Under the pieces are notes generated by a model. The model made no database searches, was not told the DNA's origin, and was given only the letters and a program-made list of their open reading frames with translations. Shown here in pieces: positions 10,046 to 19,337 of a stretch of DNA of 64,000 nucleotides. This stretch comes from Geodermatophilus ruber (lineage in GTDB: Bacteria > Actinomycetota > Actinomycetes > Mycobacteriales > Geodermatophilaceae). The DNA lies in NCBI RefSeq assembly GCF_900114385.1, contig NZ_FOSW01000019.1, forward strand, positions 1 to 64,000, written 5' to 3'. Numbering within the stretch: the first letter of the stretch is position 1; the number at the start of each line of letters is the position of its first letter. A program made the translations under genes and the position numbers.

Positions 10046-13000
10046 GTGCACCTGTCGAGCCTGACGCTCAAGGGCTTCAAGTCCTTCGCGTCCGCGACGA
10101 CCCTCCGCCTCGAGCCGGGGATCACCGCGGTCGTCGGCCCCAACGGTTCGGGCAAGTCCAACGTCGTCGACGCGATCTCCTGGGTCCTGGGCGAGCAGGG
10201 CGCCAAGAGCCTGCGCGGCGGCAAGATGGAGGACGTCATCTTCGCCGGCACCGCCGGCCGCCCCGCGCTCGGCCGGGCCGAGGTCACGCTCACCATCGAC
10301 AACGCCGATGGCGCGCTCCCGATCGAGTACACCGAGGTCTCGATCACCCGCCGCATGTACCGCTCCGGGGAGAGCGAGTACGAGATCAACGGCGACAAGG
10401 TGCGGCTGCTCGACGTCCAGGAGCTGCTCAGCGACTCCGGCATCGGCCGTGAGATGCACGTCATCGTGGGCCAGGGCCAACTCGACGCCGTCCTCTCCGG
10501 CCGCCCCGAGGACCGCCGGGCCTTCGTCGAGGAGGCCGCCGGCGTCCTGAAGCACCGCAAGCGCAAGGAGAAGGCGCTCCGCAAGCTCGACGCGATGCAG
10601 GCCAACCTGGACCGGCTGGCCGACCTCACCGCCGAGCTACGCCGCCAGCTCAAGCCGCTGGGCCGGCAGGCCGAGGTGGCCCGCCGGGCCGCCGGTGTGC
10701 AGGCCGACCTGCGCGACGCCCGGCTGCGGCTGCTCGCCGACGACCTGGTGCAGCTGCGCGATGCCCTGGACAAGGACGTCGCCGACGAGACCGCCGCCCG
10801 CCAGCAGCGCGCGGTCGTCGAGGGCCGGCTCGGGCAGGCGGCCCGCCGCGAGTCGGCCCTGGAGGCCGAGCTCGCCGCCAACGCGCCGCTGCTCGGTGCG
10901 GCGCAGGACACCTGGTACCGGCTCTCCGCCCTCACCGAGCGGTTCCGCAGCATCGCCCAGCTGGCCGCCGAGCGGCACCGGCACCTCTCCGCCGCGCCGC
11001 CGGCCCCGTCCGGGGGCCGCGACCCCGACCAGCTGGAGGCCGAGGCCGACCGGGTCGCCGCCACCGAGGCCGAGCTCGCCGCCGGGCTGGAGGCCGAGCG
11101 CGGCCGGCTGGCCGCGGCGGTCTCCGGCCGCGCCGAGCTGGAGAAGGCCCTCGCCGAGGCCGAGCGCGCCTGGGTCGCCGCCGCGCGGGCGCTCGCCGAC
11201 CGCCGCGAGGGCCTGGCCCGGCTGTCCGGGCAGGTCGCCGCCGCCCGCTCCCGGGTCGCGGCGGGGGAGGCCGAGATCGAACGGCTGGCACTTGCCGCCG
11301 GGGAGGCCGCCGACCGCGCCGACGTCGCCGCCGAGCGGCTGGCCGAGCGGCGCGAGGCGGTCGCCGGGCAGGAGGACACCGACGTCGCGCTGGTCACCGC
11401 GCACCAGGACGCGGTCGCCGCGCACGCCGAGGCCGCGAAGGCCGTGACGGAGCTGGCCGCGGCCGAGCGTGCCGCCGAGCGCGACCGCGCGTCCTGGCAG
11501 GCCCGCCGGGACGCGCTGGCGCTCGGACTGGCGCCCGCCGACGGCGCGGCGGCGGTGCTGGCCGCCGCCCTGCCCGGGGTGCTCGGCCCGGTGACGGAAC
11601 GGATCACCGTCGCGCCGGGCGCGGAGGTGCCACTCGCCGCCGCGCTCGCCGGGATGGCCGACGCCCTCGTCGTCGACACGACGGCCACCGCGGCGGCCGC
11701 GCTGGCCCACCTGCGGGAGGGCGACCACGGCCGGGCCGGCCTGCTGGTCACCGGCGGTCTGCCCGCGCTGCCCCGCGACGGGTGGCCGGGGCTGCCCGAG
11801 GGGGCGCACTGGGCCCTGGACCTGGTGACCGCCCCCGAGGAGTTGCGCCCGGCGCTGGCCCGCGCGCTGGACCGGGTCGCCGTCGTGCCGGACCTCGCCG
11901 CCGCCGTCGCCGTGGTCGGCGCCCATCCCCGCGTCCGCGCGGTCACCGCTGACGGCGACCTGATCGGCGCCGACTGGTCGGCCGGCGGCTCGGCCAACAC
12001 GCCGTCCGGGCTGGAGGTCCGCGCGCGGGTCGAGGAGGCCGAGCGGGAACTGGCCGCCGCGGTCGCCGGCGCCGCGGAGCTGGCCGACCGGCTCGCCGCC
12101 GCCCGCGAGACCGCCCGCGCGCGCTCCGAAGACGTCGACACGGCCCTCGCCGCCCGGCAGGCCGCCGACCGCACCCGGTCGGCGGCTGCCGCGCAGCTGG
12201 CCGAGCTGGGGGCGGCCGCGCGCTCGGCCGCCGCCGAGGCCGAGCGCTCCGCGGCCGCGCGGGTGCGGGCCGAGCAGGCCCTCGAGCAGGCCCAGGTCGC
12301 GCTCGCCGGGCTCGAGGTGCGGCTGGCCGAGGCCGAGGCCGCGCCGGTGGAGGAGGAACCCGACCCGGCCGCTCGGGACCGGCTGCGCGCCGAGGTCGCC
12401 GCTGCCCGGCAGGCCGAGACCGAGGCGCGCCTGGCGGTCCGCACCGCCGAGGAGCGCGCCCGCGCGCTGTCCGGCCGCGCCGAGTCGCTGCGCCGGCAGG
12501 CCCGCCAGGAGCGGGCCGCGCGCGAGCGCGCCGCCGCCGCGCGCGTCGCCCGGGAGCGGGGCGCGCAGGTGGCCGCCCGCGTCCGGGCCGGGGCCGAGGC
12601 CGCGCTCACCGCCCTGGCCGACTCCCTGTCCCGCGCGGCCGCGGAGCGCGACGAGCTGGCCCGGGTGCGCACCGCGCGGGAGGCCGAGCTGCTCGAGGTG
12701 CGCACCCGGGTCCGCGCGGCCACCGCCGAGCTGGAGCGGCTCACCGACGAGGTGCACCGGGACGAGGTCGCCCGCGCCGAGCAGCGCTACCGGATCGAGA
12801 CGCTGGAGGCCCGGGCCGCCGAGGAGTACGGCGTCGACCTGCCGACGCTGGTCGCCGAGTACGGCCCGGCCGCGGCGGTGCCGCCCACCCCGGCCCAGCT
12901 GGCGGCCGCGGAGGCTGCGGGGGAGCCCGAGCCGGAGCCGGCGCCCTACCAGCGCGCCGCGCAGGAGCGCCGGGCGGCGAAGGCCGAGCGCGACCTGGCC

Positions 13001-13618
13001 ACGCTCGGGAAGGTCAACCCGCTGGCGCTGGAGGAGTTCGCGGCGCTGGAGGAGCGGCACGGCTTCCTGGCCACCCAGCTGGAGGACCTCCGGGCCACCC
13101 GCCGGGACCTGCTCACCGTCGTCCGGGAGGTCGACGAGCGGATCCACGACGTGTTCGCCGCGGCCTTCGCCGACGTGCAGCGGGAGTTCGAGCAGGTCTT
13201 CGCCGTCCTCTTCCCGGGCGGGCACGGCCGGCTGACCCTCACCGACCCGGAGAACATGCTCACCACCGGTGTCGAGGTCGAGGCCCGCCCGCCGGGCAAG
13301 AAGGTCAAGCGGCTCTCGCTGCTCTCCGGCGGGGAACGCTCGCTGACCGCCGTCGCGCTGCTGGTGGCGATCTTCCGCGCCCGGCCCTCGCCGTTCTACG
13401 TGCTCGACGAGGTCGAGGCGGCCCTCGACGACGTCAACCTCGGCCGGCTGCTCACCCTCGTCGAACAGCTGCGCTCCACCTCGCAGCTGATCATCATCAC
13501 CCACCAGAAGCGGACGATGGAGATCGCCGACGCCCTCTACGGGGTGAGCATGCGCGGCGACGGCATCACCGGCGTCATCAGCCAGCGGCTGCGGGAGGCC
13601 GAGCCCGCCTCCGCCTGA
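10046..13618 (+). CDS. smc: Chromosome segregation protein SMC
   Basis: 1190 residues, full length. The N-terminal ATPase lobe has LKGFKSFA, Walker A VVGPNGSGKSNVVDAI (about residues 31-46) and WVLGEQGAKSLRGG. Two long Ala/Glu/Arg coiled coils flank a hinge around residues 490-660. The C-terminal lobe has the signature LLSGGERSLTAVALL and Walker B FYVLDEVEAALDD. It compacts and segregates chromosomes with ScpA/ScpB. The actinobacterial order acyP-smc-ftsY is kept, but two minus-strand phosphoesterases are inserted before ftsY. Confidence 0.98.
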   Translation: MHLSSLTLKGFKSFASATTLRLEPGITAVVGPNGSGKSNVVDAISWVLGEQGAKSLRGGKMEDVIFAGTAGRPALGRAEVTLTIDNADGALPIEYTEVSITRRMYRSGESEYEINGDKVRLLDVQELLSDSGIGREMHVIVGQGQLDAVLSGRPEDRRAFVEEAAGVLKHRKRKEKALRKLDAMQANLDRLADLTAELRRQLKPLGRQAEVARRAAGVQADLRDARLRLLADDLVQLRDALDKDVADETAARQQRAVVEGRLGQAARRESALEAELAANAPLLGAAQDTWYRLSALTERFRSIAQLAAERHRHLSAAPPAPSGGRDPDQLEAEADRVAATEAELAAGLEAERGRLAAAVSGRAELEKALAEAERAWVAAARALADRREGLARLSGQVAAARSRVAAGEAEIERLALAAGEAADRADVAAERLAERREAVAGQEDTDVALVTAHQDAVAAHAEAAKAVTELAAAERAAERDRASWQARRDALALGLAPADGAAAVLAAALPGVLGPVTERITVAPGAEVPLAAALAGMADALVVDTTATAAAALAHLREGDHGRAGLLVTGGLPALPRDGWPGLPEGAHWALDLVTAPEELRPALARALDRVAVVPDLAAAVAVVGAHPRVRAVTADGDLIGADWSAGGSANTPSGLEVRARVEEAERELAAAVAGAAELADRLAAARETARARSEDVDTALAARQAADRTRSAAAAQLAELGAAARSAAAEAERSAAARVRAEQALEQAQVALAGLEVRLAEAEAAPVEEEPDPAARDRLRAEVAAARQAETEARLAVRTAEERARALSGRAESLRRQARQERAARERAAAARVARERGAQVAARVRAGAEAALTALADSLSRAAAERDELARVRTAREAELLEVRTRVRAATAELERLTDEVHRDEVARAEQRYRIETLEARAAEEYGVDLPTLVAEYGPAAAVPPTPAQLAAAEAAGEPEPEPAPYQRAAQERRAAKAERDLATLGKVNPLALEEFAALEERHGFLATQLEDLRATRRDLLTVVREVDERIHDVFAAAFADVQREFEQVFAVLFPGGHGRLTLTDPENMLTTGVEVEARPPGKKVKRLSLLSGGERSLTAVALLVAIFRARPSPFYVLDEVEAALDDVNLGRLLTLVEQLRSTSQLIIITHQKRTMEIADALYGVSMRGDGITGVISQRLREAEPASA

Positions 13619-13622
13619 TCGT

Positions 13623-14438
13623 TCAGACCCCGGAGCGGACCTCGAGGTCGACGACCAGGGGCAGGTGGTCGGAGGCGCCCGCGCCGTCGAGGACGTGCGC
13701 GCCGGCCACGGTGACGCCCTCGGACACCCAGACCTGGTCGATCCGCGTGTGCGGGTGCCGCGCGGGGTGGGTCCGCCCCTCGGCGTGCTGCCAGAACCGC
13801 CAGCCCGACTGGTCCTCGCGGTCCTGGGCCAGCTCCCAGGCGTCGGTGAACCGCTCGTGCAGGGCGCCGAGCTCCGAGGCGCCGGGCTCGGCGTTGAAGT
13901 CACCGACGAGGACGCCGGTCTCCATCGGCCCGGTGTGCAGCGCGGCGACCGCCTCGGCCTGCAGCGCCCGCTCCCCGGCCGAGCCGGTGGTCAGGTGCGT
14001 GTTGGTCACCCAGAGCGCACCGCCGTCGAGCTCCACCATCGTCCGCAGCGCGCTGCGCGGCTCGCCGCTCCCGGGCAGCTGGTGGACGTCGCTGACCAGG
14101 ATCGGCAACCGGGACAGCAGGGCGTTGCCGTACTGGCGGCGCAGCCGCTCGTCCGCGCGGGCGTCGTCGATCGCCGGGCCCCAGGCCAGCTGCAGGTCCA
14201 GTGCCCGGGACAGCAGCAGGGCCTGGTCGACGTCCTCGCTGCGGCCGCCGAAGTACCGGTCGACCTCCTGCAGGCAGATCAGGTCGGCGTCCACCGCCGC
14301 CAGCAGCTTGGCCAGCCGGGGGAGGTCGTGCCGGCCGTCGTCCCCGACTCCGTGGTGGATGTTGAAGGTGACCAGCCGGACCGGGATGGGTGGCTGGTCG
14401 GGACCGGGAGCCGGCCTTCTCCCCGGTTCATCAGTCAC
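13623..14438 (-). CDS. Endonuclease/exonuclease/phosphatase-family hydrolase
   Basis: 271 residues. EEP-fold motifs run in order: RLVTFNIHHGVGD (catalytic Asn), LICLQEVDR (metal Glu), WVTNTHLTTG, VLVGDFNAEPG and GASDHLPLVVDLE (terminal Asp-His pair). The substrate cannot be read from sequence: nuclease, sphingomyelinase-like or phosphoinositide-type phosphatases share this fold. The start is GTG at 14438 with GAGGGGG upstream. It is convergent with smc (4-base gap) and follows the PhoD-type gene by 4 bases, so the two are probably cotranscribed. Confidence 0.88.
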   Translation of the reverse strand: MTDEPGRRPAPGPDQPPIPVRLVTFNIHHGVGDDGRHDLPRLAKLLAAVDADLICLQEVDRYFGGRSEDVDQALLLSRALDLQLAWGPAIDDARADERLRRQYGNALLSRLPILVSDVHQLPGSGEPRSALRTMVELDGGALWVTNTHLTTGSAGERALQAEAVAALHTGPMETGVLVGDFNAEPGASELGALHERFTDAWELAQDREDQSGWRFWQHAEGRTHPARHPHTRIDQVWVSEGVTVAGAHVLDGAGASDHLPLVVDLEVRSGV

Positions 14439-14442
14439 CCCC

Positions 14443-16122
14443 TCAGCTTCCCACCCCCGTCGGGGCCGCCGCGGAGAGAGGGGAGTCCAGGACCTGGCGC
14501 AGCCGCTCCCGTCCCGTCCCGTCGCGCTCGGACACGTACAGGCGGTACCGCGCCTGCCGCTCGTCGAGGACCAGCTCGCCGAGCTGGTTCCCGAAGAAGG
14601 GGCCTGCGGCCTTCGCCCAGTCCAGCTCGCTGCGCCGCACCCGCGCCAGCCGGGCGAGGCCGGTGGTCAGCCGCCGGGCCCAGCGGCTCCACCCGATCCG
14701 GAAGCCGACCCGGATGGGGTGCGGTGCCTGGTTGTGCAGCGGGGAGACCGTCAGCTGGTGGACCCGGGTGCCGAGCCCGCCGGGGCGCACGAGCTCGGCG
14801 GCGTAGGCGTGGTGGACGTCGCCGGAGAGGATCAGCGCGGTCGCCGGCGCCCGGCCGTGCTCCCCGCGGGCCACGGCCACCAGGGCCCGCCCCAGCCGCT
14901 CGAAGGAGTCCTCGAACGCCGCCCAGTGCTCGAGGTCGGCGGCCTCGCGCACCTGCTCGGACAGCCAGCCGACCGGCCCGCCGAGATGGCGGGCGCACAG
15001 CGTCGCGTTCCACCGCTCGAGCTCGTGGATGGCGTGCGGCAGCAACCACGGCAGCGAGGTGCCCAGGATCAGGTGCTCCACGCCCTCGTCGACGGCGCGG
15101 CGCATCGCGGCCTCGACCCAGGCGAACTCCTCGTCGTCGAGCATCCGCCGTCCGTGCTCGTCCAGGACCCGCCCGGCCCGGCTGTCGACCATGATCAGGC
15201 GGGCCGCTCCCCAGTGCCGCACGTAGCTCCACCGGACCGAGCGGGGGTCGGTGTCGGCGGCTCGCGCCATCGCCTGCAGCACCGGCTCGGCGTCCTCCGG
15301 GCTCTCCTGGACCTCCCGCCAGGTCTTGCTCGCGGCCAGCTCCTGCGGGCTGAGGTTGCCCAGGTGCTGGTAGACCCAGTAGCTGACCAGGCCGGCGCTG
15401 ATCCGCCCCGGCCACCAGCGCTGGGCGGTCACCTTCCGGCGCCAGGCCGCCGAGGTGTTCCAGTCGTCGACGATCTCGTGGTCGTCGAAGATCATCGAGG
15501 ACGGGATCGTCGACAGCAGCCACCGCACCTGGGGATCGCTCCAGGACTCGGTGTAGAGGCGGGTGTACTCCTCGAAGTCCGCGACCGCGCCATCCGCGGG
15601 CACCGGGGCGCCCCGGCGCAGCGCCAGCCACCGGCGGGTCGCGGGGGTCAGCTCGTCGGCGTAGATCTGGTCGCCGAGCAGCACGAGCGCGTCGGGCCAC
15701 TCCTGCTCGGGGCGGGCGGCCAGCGCCAGGGCGTAGGTGTCCAGCGCGTCCGGGGGGATGCCGTCGGCCGGGCTCACGGTGCTCGGGGTGGCATAGCGGC
15801 AGGAGCCGAAGGCGATCCGGAAGGAGCCCGGCCGCCCCGGTGTGCGGATGCGGCTGGGCGGGAACGGCGACCCGGCCTCCGGCCACACCCGCTCACCGTC
15901 GAGCCGCACCTCGTACGGGGTGGTGCTCCCCGGCTCCAGCCCCTCGACGAGGACCAGGGCGTAGCAGTGCCCGGCGACGGAGAACGTGCGCGCGCGGCGG
16001 CCGAGCACCTCGACCTCGCACGGCCGGTCGGTCTGCACCCAGAGGGTGGCCGACACGGGATCGACGTGCCGCAACAGCGGACCGAGAAGGAGCGCCGGGG
16101 TGTCCCGGCCGGGCAGCGGCAT
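14443..16122 (-). CDS. PhoD-like alkaline phosphatase/phosphodiesterase
   Basis: 559 residues from the ATG at 16122. An N-terminal Ig-like domain precedes the metallophosphatase core with IAFGSCRYA, DALVLLGDQIYADE, MIFDDHEIVDDWN and ALILSGDVHHAYAAEL, which provide the iron/calcium ligands. No Tat signal peptide (RRxFL) is visible at the chosen start or upstream, so this is probably a cytoplasmic PhoD-like member. The frame continues upstream to 16344, but that part overlaps the ftsY start on the other strand and lacks family similarity. Confidence 0.87.
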   Translation of the reverse strand: MPLPGRDTPALLLGPLLRHVDPVSATLWVQTDRPCEVEVLGRRARTFSVAGHCYALVLVEGLEPGSTTPYEVRLDGERVWPEAGSPFPPSRIRTPGRPGSFRIAFGSCRYATPSTVSPADGIPPDALDTYALALAARPEQEWPDALVLLGDQIYADELTPATRRWLALRRGAPVPADGAVADFEEYTRLYTESWSDPQVRWLLSTIPSSMIFDDHEIVDDWNTSAAWRRKVTAQRWWPGRISAGLVSYWVYQHLGNLSPQELAASKTWREVQESPEDAEPVLQAMARAADTDPRSVRWSYVRHWGAARLIMVDSRAGRVLDEHGRRMLDDEEFAWVEAAMRRAVDEGVEHLILGTSLPWLLPHAIHELERWNATLCARHLGGPVGWLSEQVREAADLEHWAAFEDSFERLGRALVAVARGEHGRAPATALILSGDVHHAYAAELVRPGGLGTRVHQLTVSPLHNQAPHPIRVGFRIGWSRWARRLTTGLARLARVRRSELDWAKAAGPFFGNQLGELVLDERQARYRLYVSERDGTGRERLRQVLDSPLSAAAPTGVGS

Positions 16123-16193
16123 GCCGCCCAGCCTGGCCCACGAACCTGTGTTGCGCCCAGACCCGGTGATGCGGCTGCTGGGAGACTGACGGC

Positions 16194-17423
16194 ATGGAGT
16201 TCGTGCTGATCGCAGTCGCGATCCTCGTCGTCGGGCTGATCCTCGGGATCGGCCTGCTGGTCGGCCGCGGCCGACGCACCACCCGGCTGGACGAGGACGC
16301 CGCCGCCGGCACCACACTGACCCGGCCGCGCCCGCCCCAGCCATCCGCGCCCCCGGCGCCGGCCCCGCCCGCCGAGCGGGCCCCGCCGGCGGAGCAGGCG
16401 CAGCCCGACACCGTGCAGCCCGAGGCGCCGCCCGAGCCGACCGCCCCGTTGCCGCCGGCCGAGCCGGAGCCCGGCCTGGTCATCGAGACCCCGCCGCCGT
16501 CGGCGGGCCGGCTGGTGCGGCTGCGTTCCCGCCTCGCCCGCTCCCAGTCCTCCCTGGGCCGCGGCCTGCTCACCGTGCTCGCCCGCGAGCGGCTCACCGA
16601 GGACGACTGGGAGGAGATCGAGGAGACGCTCCTGGCCGCCGACGTCGGCGTCGCCGCCACCACCGAGATCGTCGAGCGGCTGCGCACCCAGGCGATGGTG
16701 CTGGCCACCGCGTCGGGCGAGGAGCTCCGCGCGCTGCTGGTCCGTGAGCTGACCGCCGTCCTGGGCCCCGACCTCGACCGCAGCCTCGCCGTCGACCGGC
16801 ACGACGGCCGGCCCGGCGTCGTGCTCGTGGTCGGCGTCAACGGCGCGGGCAAGACGACGACGGTCGGCAAGATCGCCCGCGTGCTCGTCGGGGACGGCCG
16901 CAGCGTCGTGCTCGGCGCCGCCGACACCTTCCGGGCCGCCGCCGCCGACCAGCTCGAGACGTGGGGCGAGCGGGTCGGCGTCCTCACCGTCCGCGGCCGG
17001 GAGGGGGCCGACCCCGCGTCGGTGGCCTTCGAGGCCGCGCGCACCGGGGTCGAGGCCGAGGTCGACACCGTGGTCGTCGACACCGCCGGCCGCCTGCACA
17101 CCAAGAGCGGCCTGATGGACGAGCTGGGCAAGATCAAGCGGGTCGTGGAGAAGCAGTCCCCGGTCACCGAGGTGCTGCTCGTCCTGGACGCCACCACCGG
17201 GCAGAACGGCGTCATCCAGGCGCGGGTGTTCACCGAGGCCGTAGACGTGACCGGCATCGTCCTCACCAAGCTCGACGGCACCGCCAAGGGCGGGATCGTC
17301 ATCTCGGTGCAGCGCGAGCTGGGCATCCCGGTGAAGCTCATCGGCCTCGGCGAGGGCGCCGACGACCTGGCGCCCTTCGAGGCAGAGGAGTTCGCCGAGG
17401 GGCTGGTCGGCAGCGCGAACTGA
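16194..17423 (+). CDS. ftsY: Signal recognition particle receptor FtsY
   Basis: 409 residues. An N-terminal membrane anchor (residues 3-25, VLIAVAILVVGLILGIGLLV) and a Pro/Ala/Glu-rich linker to ~residue 105 precede the NG GTPase domain. G motifs are GVNGAGKTTTVGKIA, ADTFRAAAADQL, DTAGRLHTKSGLMDEL and TKLDGTAKGG. It docks SRP-ribosome complexes at the membrane; its partner Ffh is encoded at 25.0 kb. The membrane-segment N-terminus is the actinobacterial form. A dispersed repeat follows the stop. Confidence 0.97.
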   Translation: MEFVLIAVAILVVGLILGIGLLVGRGRRTTRLDEDAAAGTTLTRPRPPQPSAPPAPAPPAERAPPAEQAQPDTVQPEAPPEPTAPLPPAEPEPGLVIETPPPSAGRLVRLRSRLARSQSSLGRGLLTVLARERLTEDDWEEIEETLLAADVGVAATTEIVERLRTQAMVLATASGEELRALLVRELTAVLGPDLDRSLAVDRHDGRPGVVLVVGVNGAGKTTTVGKIARVLVGDGRSVVLGAADTFRAAAADQLETWGERVGVLTVRGREGADPASVAFEAARTGVEAEVDTVVVDTAGRLHTKSGLMDELGKIKRVVEKQSPVTEVLLVLDATTGQNGVIQARVFTEAVDVTGIVLTKLDGTAKGGIVISVQRELGIPVKLIGLGEGADDLAPFEAEEFAEGLVGSAN

Positions 17424-17483
17424 AAGCGGACCCCGTCCTCCCCACCCCTCGCGAGCTCGGGGCGGTGCCCGGGACGGGGCCGG
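17424..17483 (+). repeat. Dispersed intergenic hairpin repeat, copy 3
   Basis: Follows the ftsY stop. The outer arms GGACCCCGTCC and GGGACGGGGCC enclose CACCCCTCGCGAGCTCGGGG. It lies between convergent ftsY and the CbiO gene, where it could serve as a two-way transcript end. Confidence 0.75.
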
Positions 17484-17486
17484 GCC

Positions 17487-18230
17487 TCAGACCCGGTCGG
17501 GGGCGAACCCGTAGGGCAGCTCCAGCCGGTGGCGGGCGAGCAGGTCGGCGTCGGCGAGCAGCCGGCGGGTCGGCCCGTCGGCCACCACCACCCCGCCGTC
17601 CAGGACGACCGACCGGGGGCACAGCTGCAGGGCGTAGGGCAGGTCGTGGGTGACCATCAGCACGGTCACCGGGAGCGACTCGAGCACCTCGGCCAGCTCC
17701 CGGCGCCCCGCCGGGTCGAGGTTGGAGGACGGTTCGTCGAGCACCAGGATCTCCGGGTGCATCGACAGCACCGTCGCCACCGCGACCCGGCGGCGCTGCC
17801 CGAAGGACAGGTGGTGCGGCGGGCGGTCCGCGACGCCGGCCATCCCCACCTGGTCCAGCGCCTCGGCCACCCGGGCGGCGACCTCCTCCTCGGGCAGACC
17901 GAGGTTGCGCGGGCCGAAGGCGACGTCCTCGCCGACGGTCGGCATGAACAGCTGGTCGTCGGGGTCCTGGAAGACGATGCCGACCCGGCGCCGGATCTCC
18001 TGCAGGTGGTCCCGGCCGACCGGCAGCCCGGCCACCGTGACCTGCCCGCGGCCGCCGCGGAGGATGCCGTTGAGGTGCAGCACGAGCGTGGTCTTGCCGG
18101 CGCCGTTGGGCCCGAGCAGCGCGACCCGCTCGCCGCGCTCGATGCGCAGATCGACGCCGAAGAGGGCCTGGTGCCCGTCGGGATAGGCGAAGGCGAGGTC
18201 CTCGACGAGCAGGGAGGGCGGTGCGGTCAC
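17487..18230 (-). CDS. cbiO: Cobalt/nickel ECF-type ABC transporter ATPase
   Basis: 247 residues from the GTG at 18230, overlapping the cbiQ stop (GTGA). Motifs: Walker A LLGPNGAGKTTLVLH, Q-loop FQDPDDQLFMPTV, signature HHLSFGQRRRVAVATV (LSFGQ) and Walker B ILVLDEPSSNLDP. It powers metal uptake through CbiM/CbiQ. The four-gene cluster is transcribed toward ftsY. The Nur-like operators upstream of cbiM suggest nickel rather than cobalt as the cargo. Confidence 0.92.
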   Translation of the reverse strand: MTAPPSLLVEDLAFAYPDGHQALFGVDLRIERGERVALLGPNGAGKTTLVLHLNGILRGGRGQVTVAGLPVGRDHLQEIRRRVGIVFQDPDDQLFMPTVGEDVAFGPRNLGLPEEEVAARVAEALDQVGMAGVADRPPHHLSFGQRRRVAVATVLSMHPEILVLDEPSSNLDPAGRRELAEVLESLPVTVLMVTHDLPYALQLCPRSVVLDGGVVVADGPTRRLLADADLLARHRLELPYGFAPDRV

Positions 18231-19009
18231 CCGAGCAGCAGACCAGATGCCAGCACGGCCGCCGCGGCCAGCGGCAGCGCGAGGGCGGCCAGCCACGCCT
18301 GCGCGGGCGCGGCGACGGCCGGACCGGCGGGCATCCGCCCGCCGTACCCGCGGGACAGCATCGCCAGGTGGACCCGCTCGCCGCGCTCGTAGGAGCGGAT
18401 GAACAGCGAGCCGGCGGCGGGGCCGAGCACCTTCAGCGCCCCGAGGTGGCGGCCCCGGAAGCCCCGGGACTCGCGCGCCACCCGCATGCGCCGCAGCTCG
18501 CCCCCCACCACGTCGGCGTACCGGAACATGAACATCAGGATCTGGACGAGGGGCGAGGGCAGCCGCAGCCGCTCCAGCCCGCGCAGCAGCGCCCGGGGCT
18601 CGGTCGTGGCGGCCAGCACGGTGGCGGCGAGGACCGACAGCGTGGCCTTGGCCAGCAGCCCGCCCGCGGCGGTCAGCCCGCTGACCGACAGGGACAGCCC
18701 CGCGACGTCGACCCGCGGCCCCTGCGAGACGACCGGCAGCAGCAGCGCGAAGGCGACGAAGGGCACCTCCACGACCAGTCCCCGGGCCAGCCGCCGGTGG
18801 CCGACCCCCGCCAGCGCGGCGACGCCGAGCACGAGGGCCAGGTATGCGGCATAGGCGCCCCACGCCCACGGGGCGGCCACCGGGGTGGCCACCACCACGA
18901 GGGCGAAGCCCAGCACGGCGACCAGCTTCAGGTGCGGCTCCAGCCGGTGCACCGGGCTGGACCCGACGACGTAGGCGGCACCGAGGACACCGCCGTGACC
19001 GGCCCCCAC
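18227..19009 (-). CDS. cbiQ: Cobalt/nickel ECF transporter transmembrane component
   Basis: 260 residues with about five membrane segments. It carries the family's ATPase-coupling motif ARESRGFRGR and the SRGYGGRM tail motif, the two Arg-Gly helices that grip CbiO. GTG start at 19009, one base after the PDGLE gene stop; its own stop overlaps cbiO. Confidence 0.9.
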   Translation of the reverse strand: MGAGHGGVLGAAYVVGSSPVHRLEPHLKLVAVLGFALVVVATPVAAPWAWGAYAAYLALVLGVAALAGVGHRRLARGLVVEVPFVAFALLLPVVSQGPRVDVAGLSLSVSGLTAAGGLLAKATLSVLAATVLAATTEPRALLRGLERLRLPSPLVQILMFMFRYADVVGGELRRMRVARESRGFRGRHLGALKVLGPAAGSLFIRSYERGERVHLAMLSRGYGGRMPAGPAVAAPAQAWLAALALPLAAAAVLASGLLLG

Positions 19010-19010
19010 C

Positions 19011-19337
19011 TCAGTCCCCGGTACCGGCGCGTGCCCGGCCGCGACGGCGGAGGAGCAGGGCGAGGCCGCCCGCGAGCAGCAGGGTCACCACGACCCCGAC
19101 GACGCCGGCCAGCCCGCCGGAGAGCCGCTCGGACCCCACGCCGGCGACGGCGTAGTCGGCCAGCGGGGAGTCGGCGACCGCGCTGTCCCGGGCGGTGCCG
19201 AGGAAGCCCGCCTGCTCCGCCGCCGACTCCAGCCCGTCGGGGGAGGAGCTGGCGTACCAGCTGATGACCCCGGCGACGACGAGGGTCACGCCCAGACCGA
19301 TCAGCCAGAACAGCCGCGAGCGGCGGGCGGCGGTCAT
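19011..19337 (-). CDS. PDGLE-domain small membrane protein (CbiN/NikN-like)
   Basis: 108 residues with two membrane segments (about residues 11-28 and 75-97). Between them an external loop begins SSSPDGLESAAEQAGF, the PDGLE signature. This family replaces CbiN in many cobalt and nickel ECF importers and helps CbiM/NikM take up the ion. The ATG at 19337 overlaps the cbiM stop. The gene is not a classical CbiN. Confidence 0.85.
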   Translation of the reverse strand: MTAARRSRLFWLIGLGVTLVVAGVISWYASSSPDGLESAAEQAGFLGTARDSAVADSPLADYAVAGVGSERLSGGLAGVVGVVVTLLLAGGLALLLRRRGRARAGTGD